Assembly (NCBI GenBank): GCA_964396245.1
Contig: CAYNEO010000025.1
Span: forward strand, 1 to 53,790
Direction of reading: 5' to 3'
Length of the DNA stretch: 53,790 nucleotides
Source: CAYNEO01 sp964396245
GTDB taxonomy: Bacteria > Zixibacteria > MSB-5A5 > GN15 > FEB-12
Shown: positions 42,544-51,169 of the stretch, in pieces
Layout: the number at the start of each line of letters is the position of its first letter
Position numbering within the stretch: the first letter of the stretch is position 1
Made by a program: the position numbers and the translations under genes
The notes under the pieces: model-generated
What the model was told of the DNA's origin: nothing
The model's input: the letters and a program-made list of their open reading frames with translations, nothing else
The model's database searches: none

Positions 42544-43929
42544 TCAGCGACCGGTCAGTATATTGAGAAAACTGCTAATTTTATTCTCGAGTTCATTCCA
42601 TTCGGCGTCGGCGCGAGAGCCTTCAACAATCCCCGCCCCGGCATACAACTCAACGCCGGAGCCGCGGACCAGTGCCGACCGTATGCCGACCGCGAATTCG
42701 GCCCCGTTCGCCCCGACCCATCCGACCGGACCGGCATACCAGCCACGGTCGAACGTCTCCAGTCGCAGCAAGTGCTCGAGAGCTCTCTCGCGCGGGTAAC
42801 CGCCGACGGCAGGCGTAGGGTGCAGTGATTTCAGGATATCCTCGTCGGTCACGCCCGGTCGGAGCCTGCCCTTCAGTCGCGAAAGGAGATGCTGGACCGA
42901 GGGCAGTTTCAGAAGGGCAGCGTCCTCGTGAATTACACTGCCGCTACAGAAGCCGGCGAGGTTCTCGACAATGGTGTCCAGGACGTACCGGTGCTCACGT
43001 ACGTCCTTTTCCGAGTTCAATAGCTCGCTGCCAAGCGCATCGTCTTCCGTTTCGGTTTTTCCTCTCGGGCGCGTTCCCGCCAGCGCCTCGCATTCGATTT
43101 CGTCGCCAAGACGACGGAACAGCCGTTCCGGGGTGACGCCGATGAAGGCGCTGTCGGGTTGAGGCTGTAGCCCAAAGACGAACTGTCGGTCCGATTGCTC
43201 GCTGTGCCGGGACAGCAAAAACCAGGGGTCGAGTGCGCCGTCAAAAGTGAGGGCTGTTTTACGTGCCAGCACGATTTTCTGGAGATCTCCGGAATGAAAT
43301 ATGTCCATGATCTGACTCAGATTTTTGTTCCATTCCGGTTGCGAGGGGCTGTCGAGGCGCTCCGAAAGTCGGGGGATTGTGCCGGATATGTCTTCAGTTT
43401 TCAGGGTCATGTTTGACAGTACGGTTTGCACGTGGTGTATCGCTTCCGGGTTGTCCGCTCCCGGCACGATGGTGCAGACCAGCCATGCCCCCGTATCGTC
43501 GGTTATTACTTCAAAGCGGGGCAGCCATAGACAATGCTCACCAAACGCCTTCCAGCCGTCCTCGCGGGCGCCGTCGCGTCCGGCGAAGCGGAAGCCACCG
43601 AAATATCTTATGGTCGGATTGTCAACCGGAATGATGGCACGCAGGCAGGCGAAAAGGTCACCGGGCTCACTCCCGGCGCTCGTTCGAACGGTGTCAGCGT
43701 ATCCGATACCGGCCACGCGAAAACGGTCCCTGCGGTCCCGCCAGTAGATTTTAGGGTACTCCGTTTGCGCCGACAACCAGGCAAGCGGGTCGACATTTTC
43801 GAGCGGCGCCGACAACCGGACGACAGGCTGCCGCCGCCCGGCGAGGTCACCCGCTACGGCGCGCAGGCGTTCGACAAGCTCCTGGCGGGCGTTATCGATT
43901 CCACTCCGTTTGGTATCTGTCGTACCCAT
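42544..43929 (-). CDS. menF: Isochorismate synthase
   Basis: The 461-residue chorismate-binding enzyme converts chorismate to isochorismate. Its C-terminal half carries KIVLARK, ALAGTRPRGKTETED, HPTPAVGGYPRERAL, WYAGPVGWVGANGAEFAVGIRSA and AGAGIVEGSRADAEWNE, the Mg- and substrate-binding core of MenF/EntC/PchA. Given its place in the operon it is the menaquinone rather than a siderophore version. It starts three bases after menG. Confidence 0.95.
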   Translation of the reverse strand: MGTTDTKRSGIDNARQELVERLRAVAGDLAGRRQPVVRLSAPLENVDPLAWLSAQTEYPKIYWRDRRDRFRVAGIGYADTVRTSAGSEPGDLFACLRAIIPVDNPTIRYFGGFRFAGRDGAREDGWKAFGEHCLWLPRFEVITDDTGAWLVCTIVPGADNPEAIHHVQTVLSNMTLKTEDISGTIPRLSERLDSPSQPEWNKNLSQIMDIFHSGDLQKIVLARKTALTFDGALDPWFLLSRHSEQSDRQFVFGLQPQPDSAFIGVTPERLFRRLGDEIECEALAGTRPRGKTETEDDALGSELLNSEKDVREHRYVLDTIVENLAGFCSGSVIHEDAALLKLPSVQHLLSRLKGRLRPGVTDEDILKSLHPTPAVGGYPRERALEHLLRLETFDRGWYAGPVGWVGANGAEFAVGIRSALVRGSGVELYAGAGIVEGSRADAEWNELENKISSFLNILTGR

Positions 43930-43932
43930 ATG

Positions 43933-44679
43933 TTATGCATCTCCCCGGTAAAGTGTCGCAATACCGAATGTAAACGGTATCGCCTGCACGTTACTGAAAC
44001 CGGCGTCGCGCATCAACCGGCAGAAATCCTCTCCGTACGGAAAAGTCTCGACGGTGTCGTTGAGATATTGATACGCCTCGCGGTCGCCGGAAATCAAACC
44101 GCCGAGTCGCGGGAGAATCTTTCGGAAATATACCAGGTACAGGCTTCGTATCCAGCCTGCTTTTGGAAGCGAGAATTCGAGTATCAGCGCGCGCCCGCCG
44201 GAATTCAGGATACGGTGCATTTCCCTCAGAGCATGCGGAACGTCAATTACATTACGAATGCCGAATGAGATACTCACGGTATCGAAGCTGTTGTCGTCAA
44301 ACGGGATGTTCTCCGCGTCGCCAATCTGAAGTTCCAATGCGGACTCCAGCCCGCGTGTCTTGATCTTTCGTCGACCAACCTCGAGCATCCTTTCAGCCAG
44401 ATCGATTCCGACGCCCGACTGGACTTTACCGCTGTCGTAAAGACTCAGCAGCTGATCAGCGGTGCCGGTGGCAAGGTCGAGTATTTTCAGGTTAGGTCGG
44501 GCGGGCAGGTGGTGGGACATCCGCTTCCTCCAGGCGACATCGCGGTTCATCGACAGCAGGTGATTCAGCAGGTCGTACCGGTGTGAAATCCGGTCGAACA
44601 TCCGCCAGACATCGCGGCGAGACGGCGATCGGTTTTCGGTCCTGTTCCGGCTCACTGCTTCACTTTCTGTTCGAGACAT
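43933..44679 (-). CDS. menG: Demethylmenaquinone methyltransferase
   Basis: The 248-residue SAM-dependent UbiE/MenG-family enzyme performs the last methylation. Motifs: FDRISHRYDLLNHLLSM near residue 30, the SAM loop LDLATGTADQLL, GIDLAERML, FGIRNVIDVPHALREM and SGDREAYQYLNDTVETFP. Because a full men operon follows and no ubiquinone genes are seen, menG is the fitting name. It is the first gene of the operon, preceded by about 200 bases holding its promoter and a convergent-side terminator for the next unit. Confidence 0.94.
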   Translation of the reverse strand: MSRTESEAVSRNRTENRSPSRRDVWRMFDRISHRYDLLNHLLSMNRDVAWRKRMSHHLPARPNLKILDLATGTADQLLSLYDSGKVQSGVGIDLAERMLEVGRRKIKTRGLESALELQIGDAENIPFDDNSFDTVSISFGIRNVIDVPHALREMHRILNSGGRALILEFSLPKAGWIRSLYLVYFRKILPRLGGLISGDREAYQYLNDTVETFPYGEDFCRLMRDAGFSNVQAIPFTFGIATLYRGDA

Positions 44680-44832
44680 ATTACATCAACACCGCCGGGT
44701 CACTATCGTGCCGGGCGATATCAGCCTGTTAGATGCTGGAATATACGTGCCTTTGCGCTCTGATTCAAGCGGTTACGGAGGGTTGCCGATGTCGGCGCGA
44801 CCGGCCGTTTCGGCTCTGCGATTGCGCCCACG

Positions 44833-44863
44833 AAAAAACCCTCGCACCGGTTGGCGGGAGGGT
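44833..44863 (-). terminator. Terminator of the DUF4388 operon
   Basis: On the minus strand a six-base outer stem (ACCCTC / GAGGGT) with further inner GC pairing runs into six T. It follows the 55-residue gene by 25 bases. Confidence 0.65.
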
Positions 44864-44887
44864 CAGCTTTTCGCGGCAAGAGCCGGG

Positions 44888-45055
44888 CTACTTGTAGATC
44901 TCGTCACGATTCTGGTCGGTAACCTCGACGATGCTCGTCTGGAATTTCCAGGCGCCGTTCTCGCCTTTGTAGGCCTTGACGACCTTCACATACTCGCCGC
45001 CGCCTTCTTTTCCGCCCTTGCGCAGTTTATCAACGAATGTCTGTTTCTTGGCCAT
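44888..45055 (-). CDS. Small basic protein, DUF4295-like
   Basis: The 55-residue protein begins MAKKQTFVDKLRKG and contains YVKVVKAYKGENGAWKFQ. The Y-x-K-V-(I/V)-K...GA-(W/Y)-x-F pattern and small basic size recall DUF4295 proteins of Bacteroidetes, which have been linked to the ribosome. The similarity is by eye and may be distant. The ATG has a strong GAGGAGG nine bases upstream. It overlaps the end of the preceding 83-residue gene by 26 bases in another frame. It is followed by a terminator. Confidence 0.7.
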   Translation of the reverse strand: MAKKQTFVDKLRKGGKEGGGEYVKVVKAYKGENGAWKFQTSIVEVTDQNRDEIYK

Positions 45056-45281
45056 TCGAGAAAACCTCCTCAATCACCAGTTCATCATCAGACTCAGGTT
45101 CCGCACCCAGCTCTCTTTTAACCGCCAGCAGTAACCGGGTTGTTTCCCGGTAGAGGTTAAATTCTTCGTTTTCCACAAAAAACGGTGCGGCCCGGTCAAA
45201 GTACTCGGCAGCTTTCCGGTAGTCTTTGTCCTTCAACGCCTGCAGGGCCAGGCAGTAAGCTTTTTCCGATGCATTCAGCAT
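45030..45281 (-). CDS. Small TPR-like protein, 83 residues
   Basis: This is a helical protein with one likely TPR-type pair (ASEKAYCLALQALKDKDYRKAAEYFDRAAPFF) and an acidic C terminus (EPESDDELVIEEVF). Its start overlaps the previous stop by one base (TAATG), implying translational coupling. Function is unknown. Its place in a DUF4388 operon suggests a regulatory adaptor role, but that is speculation. Confidence 0.7.
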   Translation of the reverse strand: MLNASEKAYCLALQALKDKDYRKAAEYFDRAAPFFVENEEFNLYRETTRLLLAVKRELGAEPESDDELVIEEVFSNGQETDIR

Positions 45282-45943
45282 TACTGACTCCTCTGTTTCT
45301 GGCTCCGCTCGGCCTCTTTGAGGCGCCTGACGTACGGTTCCACCTTGTACGTGTTTTGCTTGAGGTAATATATGATGAGGCCTGACAAAATCAAGGCTTC
45401 TTTGTCGTTCTGGAGCTCGGCCTTTTTCAGGGCCTCGTCCAGAACCGTCAACAGATGGGGCTTCGTCCCCCGAAGCTCGGCAAAGAGGTCATAGATGCGG
45501 TCGAATACAAGCCCGAACTGCTCCACGGTTCCGGGCGTGGAAGTGATGGGCTCAGCCGGTTCCGGAGGTCGGCGAAGGATTATTTTCGGTGTCGGGGACC
45601 CGATAACGCCGCTCCAGCGATCGATTTCGCTGTTGATCTTGTCGAGTGCCGGCGTGATGTCGTCGGATTGGCCCAGTTCGCGGCGAATTTCGACCAGGAT
45701 TTCGCCGATCCGATTCTGATCGCCCGTACGCAATACACCGCCGCTCAGCCAGCCGTTGTGTTCAGCGAACCAGTTTCCGATCTCCTCGGTGATATCATCG
45801 CCGGTCTGGATTTCCCGGGCGATATCGTCAAGCCGGTTGATTCCGCCCAGAACAGACAGCCTGTCTTCCTTGAGCTTGACCGCCCGGTCGAGAAATGACT
45901 CCAGAACCTTTTCGAGTCCCTGCAGTGATTCGGTACGGCTCAC
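45281..45943 (-). CDS. Hypothetical helical protein of the DUF4388 operon
   Basis: The 220-residue soluble protein is charge-rich and mostly helical, with no recognised domain. Visible features are an N-terminal stretch (MSRTESLQGLEKVLESFLDRAVKLK), a proline-rich linker (RRPPEPAEPITSTPG) around residue 120 and a C-terminal helix pair. Start is GTG overlapping the DUF4388 stop (GTGA). It may be a partner of the DUF4388 protein. I do not assign a function. Confidence 0.75.
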   Translation of the reverse strand: MSRTESLQGLEKVLESFLDRAVKLKEDRLSVLGGINRLDDIAREIQTGDDITEEIGNWFAEHNGWLSGGVLRTGDQNRIGEILVEIRRELGQSDDITPALDKINSEIDRWSGVIGSPTPKIILRRPPEPAEPITSTPGTVEQFGLVFDRIYDLFAELRGTKPHLLTVLDEALKKAELQNDKEALILSGLIIYYLKQNTYKVEPYVRRLKEAERSQKQRSQ

Positions 45944-46818
45944 TTCGAATCTCCCGCGTAAGTGGTCGTGATATTACGATCGGCCAGCCGATTTGTCGTC
46001 TTTTCTTTGAGGTAGCTTTCGAGCAGGGTCGCCAGACGATTGACCATACCTTCGAGATTGCCGCCCGAGGGCGACGTTTCCTTTTTCTGGGTCGGAGTGA
46101 TGAGTCCCGCCAGTTTCAACTGTGCCAGTTTCAGGAGCGTGTCGTTGCGGTCCTGTCCGCTCAAATCGCAAATTTCATTGATCGTTCGCTGACCGTTGAC
46201 CAGGGCCATGACATTCCACTCGGTGGCTTCCAGGCTCAACTTGCGGGTGCGCTGACCCTGCGTCGCGGAAATAGTGTAGACTGCATTGAGGTCGGGGAGT
46301 GTCTCGCGAATCATGTTGAGTTCATCGAGCCGCCGCAGTCCTTCAAGAATCACATTCTCCACCGACAGGCTGACCGTAATCTCCTCTTCCGTCGGGAACT
46401 GATTCTCATAGAACTTGAACGAACCCGTCTGCCACGAGAGGAGCGAATACAACAGTTCCTGGATCTGCTCCGTGACAACTTTCTCGAGATCGGCGCGATC
46501 GATATAGCCCTTGTGGATCAGGATTTCTCCGAGTCGTTTGGAGTTTTCCGTCTTTGCCTGGGTGTTGATGGCATCATCGAGTTGCTGCTGGGTTAGCTTG
46601 CCCCGCTCTTTCAGCAGCCGCCCGAGATGATAGGTCTGACGTGGACCGTAGGCATAGATGATATCGCCGTTCTTGAAGTAGATCATTACGATTGAATCAT
46701 CTTTTTGAATACCCAGTGTCCCCGACTTGCGGCTGGCCGCAACCAGCTGGAATATCTCTGTCAGGGTAAACTTTTCAATCCTTCCCTGGAGGTCCAAATC
46801 CATTTTATCACCCATCAT
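45940..46818 (-). CDS. DUF4388 (PATAN) domain regulatory protein
   Basis: The 292-residue protein opens with the DUF4388 signature: DLQGRIEKFTLTEIFQLVAASRKSGTLGIQ, then VMIYFKNGDIIYAYG. A helical middle (LLKERGKLTQQQLDDAIN, LGEILIHKGYIDRADLEKVV) and a second DUF4388-like part (SVENVILEGLRRLDE) follow. The C-terminal region resembles a winged helix (INEICDLSGQDRNDTLLKLAQLKLAGLI). DUF4388 proteins are implicated in small-GTPase or motility-type signalling in other bacteria. It heads a four-gene, overlapping unit and diverges from recX, with a 23-base palindrome between. Confidence 0.85.
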   Translation of the reverse strand: MMGDKMDLDLQGRIEKFTLTEIFQLVAASRKSGTLGIQKDDSIVMIYFKNGDIIYAYGPRQTYHLGRLLKERGKLTQQQLDDAINTQAKTENSKRLGEILIHKGYIDRADLEKVVTEQIQELLYSLLSWQTGSFKFYENQFPTEEEITVSLSVENVILEGLRRLDELNMIRETLPDLNAVYTISATQGQRTRKLSLEATEWNVMALVNGQRTINEICDLSGQDRNDTLLKLAQLKLAGLITPTQKKETSPSGGNLEGMVNRLATLLESYLKEKTTNRLADRNITTTYAGDSK

Positions 46819-47127
46819 TGATCCATGCCTTTTGTAAAGAATAGCTGTTAATCGTCTGTTTATTTTCCTATTATGTTCTCGAAAAACTTGCCAGTTCTAA
46901 AACCCCATATTATTTATGGGGTTATACGGGGTCACTCAACCTCTCCGAGGAACATATATGCCTGAAATTCCCTCGTCAATAAAGAACTTGTTCAATTCGA
47001 CGGCTTTTTTGCCTTTGTTCAGCACTATAGGCTACTTTGCGGTACCCGGGTCGCCGCCGCGGAATTTTGTGGTTGATAGTGGTTATACGATGACTATACT
47101 CTCGGAGGATAGAATCCGGCGTATTTC
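46819..47127. promoter_or_regulatory. Divergent DUF4388/recX intergenic region with palindrome and recX promoter
   Basis: A perfect inverted repeat AACCCCATA (46901-46909), loop TTATT, TATGGGGTT (46915-46923) lies 82 bases before the DUF4388 start. For recX, TTGATA (47073-47078), 16 bases and TATACT (47095-47100) make a good promoter, with transcription from about 47107. GGAGG (47104-47108) is 19 bases from the ATG, too far for a normal ribosome-binding site. No gene is evident between. Confidence 0.5.
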
Positions 47128-47763
47128 ATGGAAGAAAAAATCGTCTTAAAGAAGGTAGTCCAAAAGGGTGGACGTTACGAACTGACTGTATCCACACTCG
47201 ATGAACCGCTGGTGGTCGATGCCGAAGTAATCCACCGCTATAGGCTTGTACCGGATATAGTCCTCACTCCCTCACAGCTGGAGCAACTTCAGGCAGCGGC
47301 GGAGTTGCTGGCCTGCGATAATGCCCTTTCGCGGGTGCTGGCAATCCGGGAACATTCCGTGCGGGAGGCAGAGTTAAAACTACAACGGAGAGGTTTTGGC
47401 CCTGATGCCATTCGCGCCGTCGTGCAGAAATACCGAAGGCTGGAGCTGCTCGATGATGCCCGGTACGCCCGGAGAGTAGTTGAGGCATCGCTCAAGCGAA
47501 ATCCATCCGGTCGCAGATTCCTGATAGCGCTGCTGCGAAAGAAGGGTATTGCCCGGACGCTCGCGGAACGAACTGTCGATTCGACCCTGCGCGACGTAGA
47601 CGAGGTCGAGCTGGCCACACGTTCGCTGGAGAAACGGTGGTCCGGCTACAGCCAATTAGAGCTTGAACGGGCGCGGCGGAAAGCGTATAATTACCTCTCC
47701 CGACGAGGCATCAGCTACCAGGCGGCCAAAACCGCGTTTGAAAAACTGTACAACCAGGAATGA
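47128..47763 (+). CDS. recX: RecX family regulatory protein
   Basis: The 211-residue protein has an N-terminal beta domain (MEEKIVLKKVVQKGGRYELTVS) and then the three-helix RecX repeats (ALSRVLAIREHSVREAELKLQRRGF, RYARRVVEASLKRNPSGRRFLIALLRKKGI, KAYNYLSRRGISYQAAKTAF). RecX modulates RecA filaments. recA is not in the window. It is immediately upstream of alaS, with a stop 12 bases before the apparent alaS start and in the same frame. This recX-alaS link is common in bacteria. Confidence 0.9.
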   Translation: MEEKIVLKKVVQKGGRYELTVSTLDEPLVVDAEVIHRYRLVPDIVLTPSQLEQLQAAAELLACDNALSRVLAIREHSVREAELKLQRRGFGPDAIRAVVQKYRRLELLDDARYARRVVEASLKRNPSGRRFLIALLRKKGIARTLAERTVDSTLRDVDEVELATRSLEKRWSGYSQLELERARRKAYNYLSRRGISYQAAKTAFEKLYNQE

Positions 47764-47775
47764 GAGGCTACCACT

Positions 47776-50406
47776 ATCAAGACCGCAGAGATCAGACAGT
47801 CATTTCTGGAATATTTCCAGAATCGTGATCATCGCCTTGTGCCGTCATCGCCGGTCGTCCCGTACGATGACCCAACGATTCTGTTCGTCAACGCCGGGAT
47901 GAATCAATTCAAGGACGTTTTTACGGGGCAGCGGAGGGTCGACTACAGCCGGGCAACGAGTTCGCAGAAGTGCATCCGCGCCGGCGGTAAGCACAATGAT
48001 CTCGACAATGTCGGTTTCACCGCACGGCACCATACTTTCTTCGAGATGCTGGGTAATTTCTCGTTCGGTGACTACTACAAGGAAGAAGCCATCTATTATG
48101 CCTGGGAATGGGTGACAAAATATCTCGAGCTTCCTCCGGACCGGTTGTATGCCACGGTCTATGAAACTGATGATACCGCTTTTGCACTCTGGGATAAGAT
48201 TGCCCCGGCACTTCGCAACGGCCGCATACTTCGGTTCGGAAAGAAGGACAATCTCTGGTCGATGGGCGATGTCGGTCCGTGCGGTCCGTGTTCTGAAATA
48301 CATATTGACAGGGGCGAAAAATACGGCTCAGGTCCGGAGGACGTGATCAACGGTGAGACCGACCGGTACGTCGAGATATGGAACCTCGTGTTCATGCAGG
48401 ATGATCAGCTGCCGGACGGTTCTATCGTTCCCCTGCCGAAACCCTCGGTCGATACGGGAGCGGGTCTCGAACGGATCGCCGCAATCAAACAGAATGCTGC
48501 CACGAATTTCGGGATCGACCTTTTTCAGAATATCATCAGGGCGATATCGGAGCTGACTCACGCCGCCTACAAGAGCCATGCCACCTCACACCATGTCATT
48601 GCCGACCATCTTCGGGCGCTGGCGTTCGCCATTGCCGACGGCGCCGGCATTTCCAACGAAGGCCGCGGATATGTCCTGCGGCGAATACTTCGCCGTGCCG
48701 CCCGTCACGGACGCCTGCTAGGCGCGCGTGACCCGTTCATCTATCGGCTAGTACCGGTACTCGTTGATGAAATGGGTGATGTCTATCCCGAGCTTGTTGA
48801 AAAACAACAGCACATAACGAATGTCATCCTCGCGGAGGAGGAATCATTCGGGCGGACATTGGAGACCGGACTCGAGCTGTTCGAGCGCGTTGCGTCGAGT
48901 ACGAAATCGGCCGGCAAGAAGGTTGTCGATGGCGAGGACGTGTTTCGCCTGTACGACACGTACGGCTTCCCTTATGACCTCACCGAAGTAATCGCGAACG
49001 AGCAGGGGCTCGAACTCGACCGCTCCGGATTCGATAAGGCAATGCAGCGGCAACAGGAACTCTCACGCGCCGCCGCGAATTTTGCCGCTCATACCACCGT
49101 ACTTGCATCGCTTCTGGAGAAGCAGGATCTCTCTTTCCCAACGACCGAGTTCGTTCGGGATTCGTTAAGTATCGATGCCACTGTTCAGGCGGTGTATCGC
49201 GGTCCGGAATTCGAGACCTCGGAGCAAACGGTTGCAGTTATACTCGACCGTACCCCGTTTTATCTCGAGGCCGGAGGACAGATCAGTGATACCGGTACGC
49301 TGACAATCGGTCGTGCCGTTGTTCAGGTCTCGGAGATGTATGGCTACCGCGACTATATCATTCACATAGGCGAAGTTGTCGATGGCTCTCCGGCTGATAT
49401 CGCGCCCGGCCGTCTCGCGAGGGCGCAGGTATATTCGACCCGTCGATGGGATATCATGCGAAATCATACCGCGACCCATCTGCTGCAGGCCGCGCTTCGC
49501 GAGGTATTGGGCGAACATGTCAAACAGTCCGGCTCGTATGTCGGCCCGGACCGCCTCCGATTTGACTTCTCGCATCATCAGCCGATGACTCCCGAGGAAA
49601 TCGCCCGCGTCGAGGAAATTGTGAACCGCAAGATCCTCGAGGGTGGCATCGTCCAGACGGAAATTATGGATATCGACTCGGCCAGGAAAACCGGCGCCAT
49701 GGCGTTGTTTGGTGAAAAATACGGCGACCGGGTGCGAGTGGTTTCGGTACCCGAGTTTTCGATGGAATTATGCGGCGGGACACATGTCCGCGAGATCAGC
49801 CAGATCGGTCCCTTCTTCATTACAATGGAAACAGGGATAGCATCCGGAGTTCGTCGTGTCGAGGCAATCACCGGCCGTGCCGCTGTCGATTATATGCTGC
49901 ACGCTAAACGATTCCAGCAGCAGGTGGCGCAGATTGTCGGGCGACCGGTCGACGAAGCTGCCGCAGGGGTCGATCAGCTTCGCGAAACCAACTCGCAGTT
50001 GCAGAAAGAACTCAAGAAAACCCGTGAGGCGATGTTTGCGGGCAAGACCGGCACTGTTGGAGACGAGACAAAAATCGGCGAGCTGAGCCTTGTAACGCAC
50101 GATTTCGGTCGGACTGACAGAGACACGATCGGTGCGTGGCTGGACTCACAGAAGGCACTGAGCCATCCGGTGGTGGCGCTGGCTGTCGGTGATGTCAACG
50201 GCAAGAAGACCGTCATGGCGGCAGCTTCCGGTTCGGCTGTCAGGGAATATAAGATCGATGCCGGTCGGTTAGCCAAAGAACTTCTGCCCATGTTCGGCGG
50301 ACGCGGCGGGGGCAAACCGAATTTCGCCCAGGGCGGTATCGATGGGGATACCGATCCCGGAAGACTTTTCGACGAAGCGAAGACACTCCTTGAGAAAAGG
50401 AAATAA
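47776..50406 (+). CDS. alaS: Alanyl-tRNA synthetase, apparently initiated at ATC
   Basis: The 876-residue enzyme charges tRNA-Ala. It has the class II catalytic core (FVNAGMNQFKDVFTG; SEIHIDRG), the editing domain with zinc ligands H564/H568 (HTATHLL) and C666/H670 (CGGTH), and a C-terminal coiled coil plus glycine-rich GGRGGGKPNFAQGG. No ATG, GTG or TTG precedes the conserved N terminus. The codons between the recX stop and GTG at 47839 include an ATC with GAGAGG eight bases upstream, giving (M)KTAEIRQSFLEYF. From this ATC the zinc ligands fall on exactly the E. coli numbers. A caller using GTG at 47839 would lose 21 conserved residues. Confidence 0.9.
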   Translation: MKTAEIRQSFLEYFQNRDHRLVPSSPVVPYDDPTILFVNAGMNQFKDVFTGQRRVDYSRATSSQKCIRAGGKHNDLDNVGFTARHHTFFEMLGNFSFGDYYKEEAIYYAWEWVTKYLELPPDRLYATVYETDDTAFALWDKIAPALRNGRILRFGKKDNLWSMGDVGPCGPCSEIHIDRGEKYGSGPEDVINGETDRYVEIWNLVFMQDDQLPDGSIVPLPKPSVDTGAGLERIAAIKQNAATNFGIDLFQNIIRAISELTHAAYKSHATSHHVIADHLRALAFAIADGAGISNEGRGYVLRRILRRAARHGRLLGARDPFIYRLVPVLVDEMGDVYPELVEKQQHITNVILAEEESFGRTLETGLELFERVASSTKSAGKKVVDGEDVFRLYDTYGFPYDLTEVIANEQGLELDRSGFDKAMQRQQELSRAAANFAAHTTVLASLLEKQDLSFPTTEFVRDSLSIDATVQAVYRGPEFETSEQTVAVILDRTPFYLEAGGQISDTGTLTIGRAVVQVSEMYGYRDYIIHIGEVVDGSPADIAPGRLARAQVYSTRRWDIMRNHTATHLLQAALREVLGEHVKQSGSYVGPDRLRFDFSHHQPMTPEEIARVEEIVNRKILEGGIVQTEIMDIDSARKTGAMALFGEKYGDRVRVVSVPEFSMELCGGTHVREISQIGPFFITMETGIASGVRRVEAITGRAAVDYMLHAKRFQQQVAQIVGRPVDEAAAGVDQLRETNSQLQKELKKTREAMFAGKTGTVGDETKIGELSLVTHDFGRTDRDTIGAWLDSQKALSHPVVALAVGDVNGKKTVMAAASGSAVREYKIDAGRLAKELLPMFGGRGGGKPNFAQGGIDGDTDPGRLFDEAKTLLEKRK

Positions 50407-50407
50407 C

Positions 50408-51169
50408 ATGGCCGCTGTGTACGCCGGGCTGCTCGAGGTAAAAGCGAAACGCGGGGGCGGTTTTCTTCTACTTCTCGATCCGGATCGAACCGGTGAAAAA
50501 GTATATATTGGCCTCGCCGAGGCTGCCGAGGAATGCGGTGTCGATGCTCTGCTGGTCGGCACTTCGTTCATGTTCAATGTTAACTTTCACGACACCGTGA
50601 AGGCCATCAAAGGCGCGACCAATCTGCCGGTGATCATTTTCCCCGGATCTTTCGCGCAAATATCGCCGGATGCCGACGCGGTCTTGTTTACATCGCTGAT
50701 CTCAGGGCGAAATCCAAACTATCTGATTGACGAACAGGTGAAAGGCGCGCCGCTCGTCTACCGGTATGGCCTTGAACCGATTCCCACCGGCTACATGTTG
50801 ATCGAATCCGGGCCGCTTACCTCGGTGCAGTATATTGCCGGATGTCTCCCAATTCCCCGCGAGAAGAACGACATCGCCTGTGCGCACGCTCTTGCCGCAC
50901 AGTATATGGGCATGAAGCTCGTGTATCTCGAGGCGGGCTCCGGTGCGGTCAACCCGGTTCCGATAGACATGATCCGTGAGGTTTCAAGCGTCACGGACAT
51001 ACCGGTCATGGTGGGTGGTGGTCTGCGCACTGTCGATGACTGCGCTGCACGTGTCGAGGCCGGGGCATCGTTTATCATCATGGGCAATCGATTCGAGCGC
51101 GACCCGCAGTTCACGTTTCTCAAGGAAATTGCGGCTTCGATACATCCGTCCGAATCCGTACGCGTATGA
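50408..51169 (+). CDS. Geranylgeranylglyceryl-phosphate synthase family enzyme
   Basis: The 253-residue TIM-barrel protein begins LLLLDPDRTGEKVY and has GTSFMFNVN, NLPVIIFPGS, YLEAGSGAVNPVP and VMVGGGLRTVDDCAARVEAGASFIIMGNRFE, the phosphate-binding pattern of the GGGPS/PcrB family. The length and YLEAGSGA segment point to group II, found in archaea and Bacteroidetes-related bacteria. It would make a geranylgeranyl or similar ether of glycerol-1-phosphate. It starts two bases after alaS (AAAGGA ribosome-binding site) and overlaps gmhA. No enzyme adding a second prenyl chain is seen in the window. Confidence 0.85.
   Translation: MAAVYAGLLEVKAKRGGGFLLLLDPDRTGEKVYIGLAEAAEECGVDALLVGTSFMFNVNFHDTVKAIKGATNLPVIIFPGSFAQISPDADAVLFTSLISGRNPNYLIDEQVKGAPLVYRYGLEPIPTGYMLIESGPLTSVQYIAGCLPIPREKNDIACAHALAAQYMGMKLVYLEAGSGAVNPVPIDMIREVSSVTDIPVMVGGGLRTVDDCAARVEAGASFIIMGNRFERDPQFTFLKEIAASIHPSESVRV

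Noticed and set aside
46916..47149. 77-codon open frame between the DUF4388 gene and recX
   Set aside because: It starts within the palindrome, covers the recX promoter and overlaps recX in another frame, with no ribosome-binding site or recognisable features.
47839..50406. alaS starting at GTG 47839
   Set aside because: It would delete 21 residues of the conserved N terminus and misplace the ribosome-binding site. The ATC start explains both.
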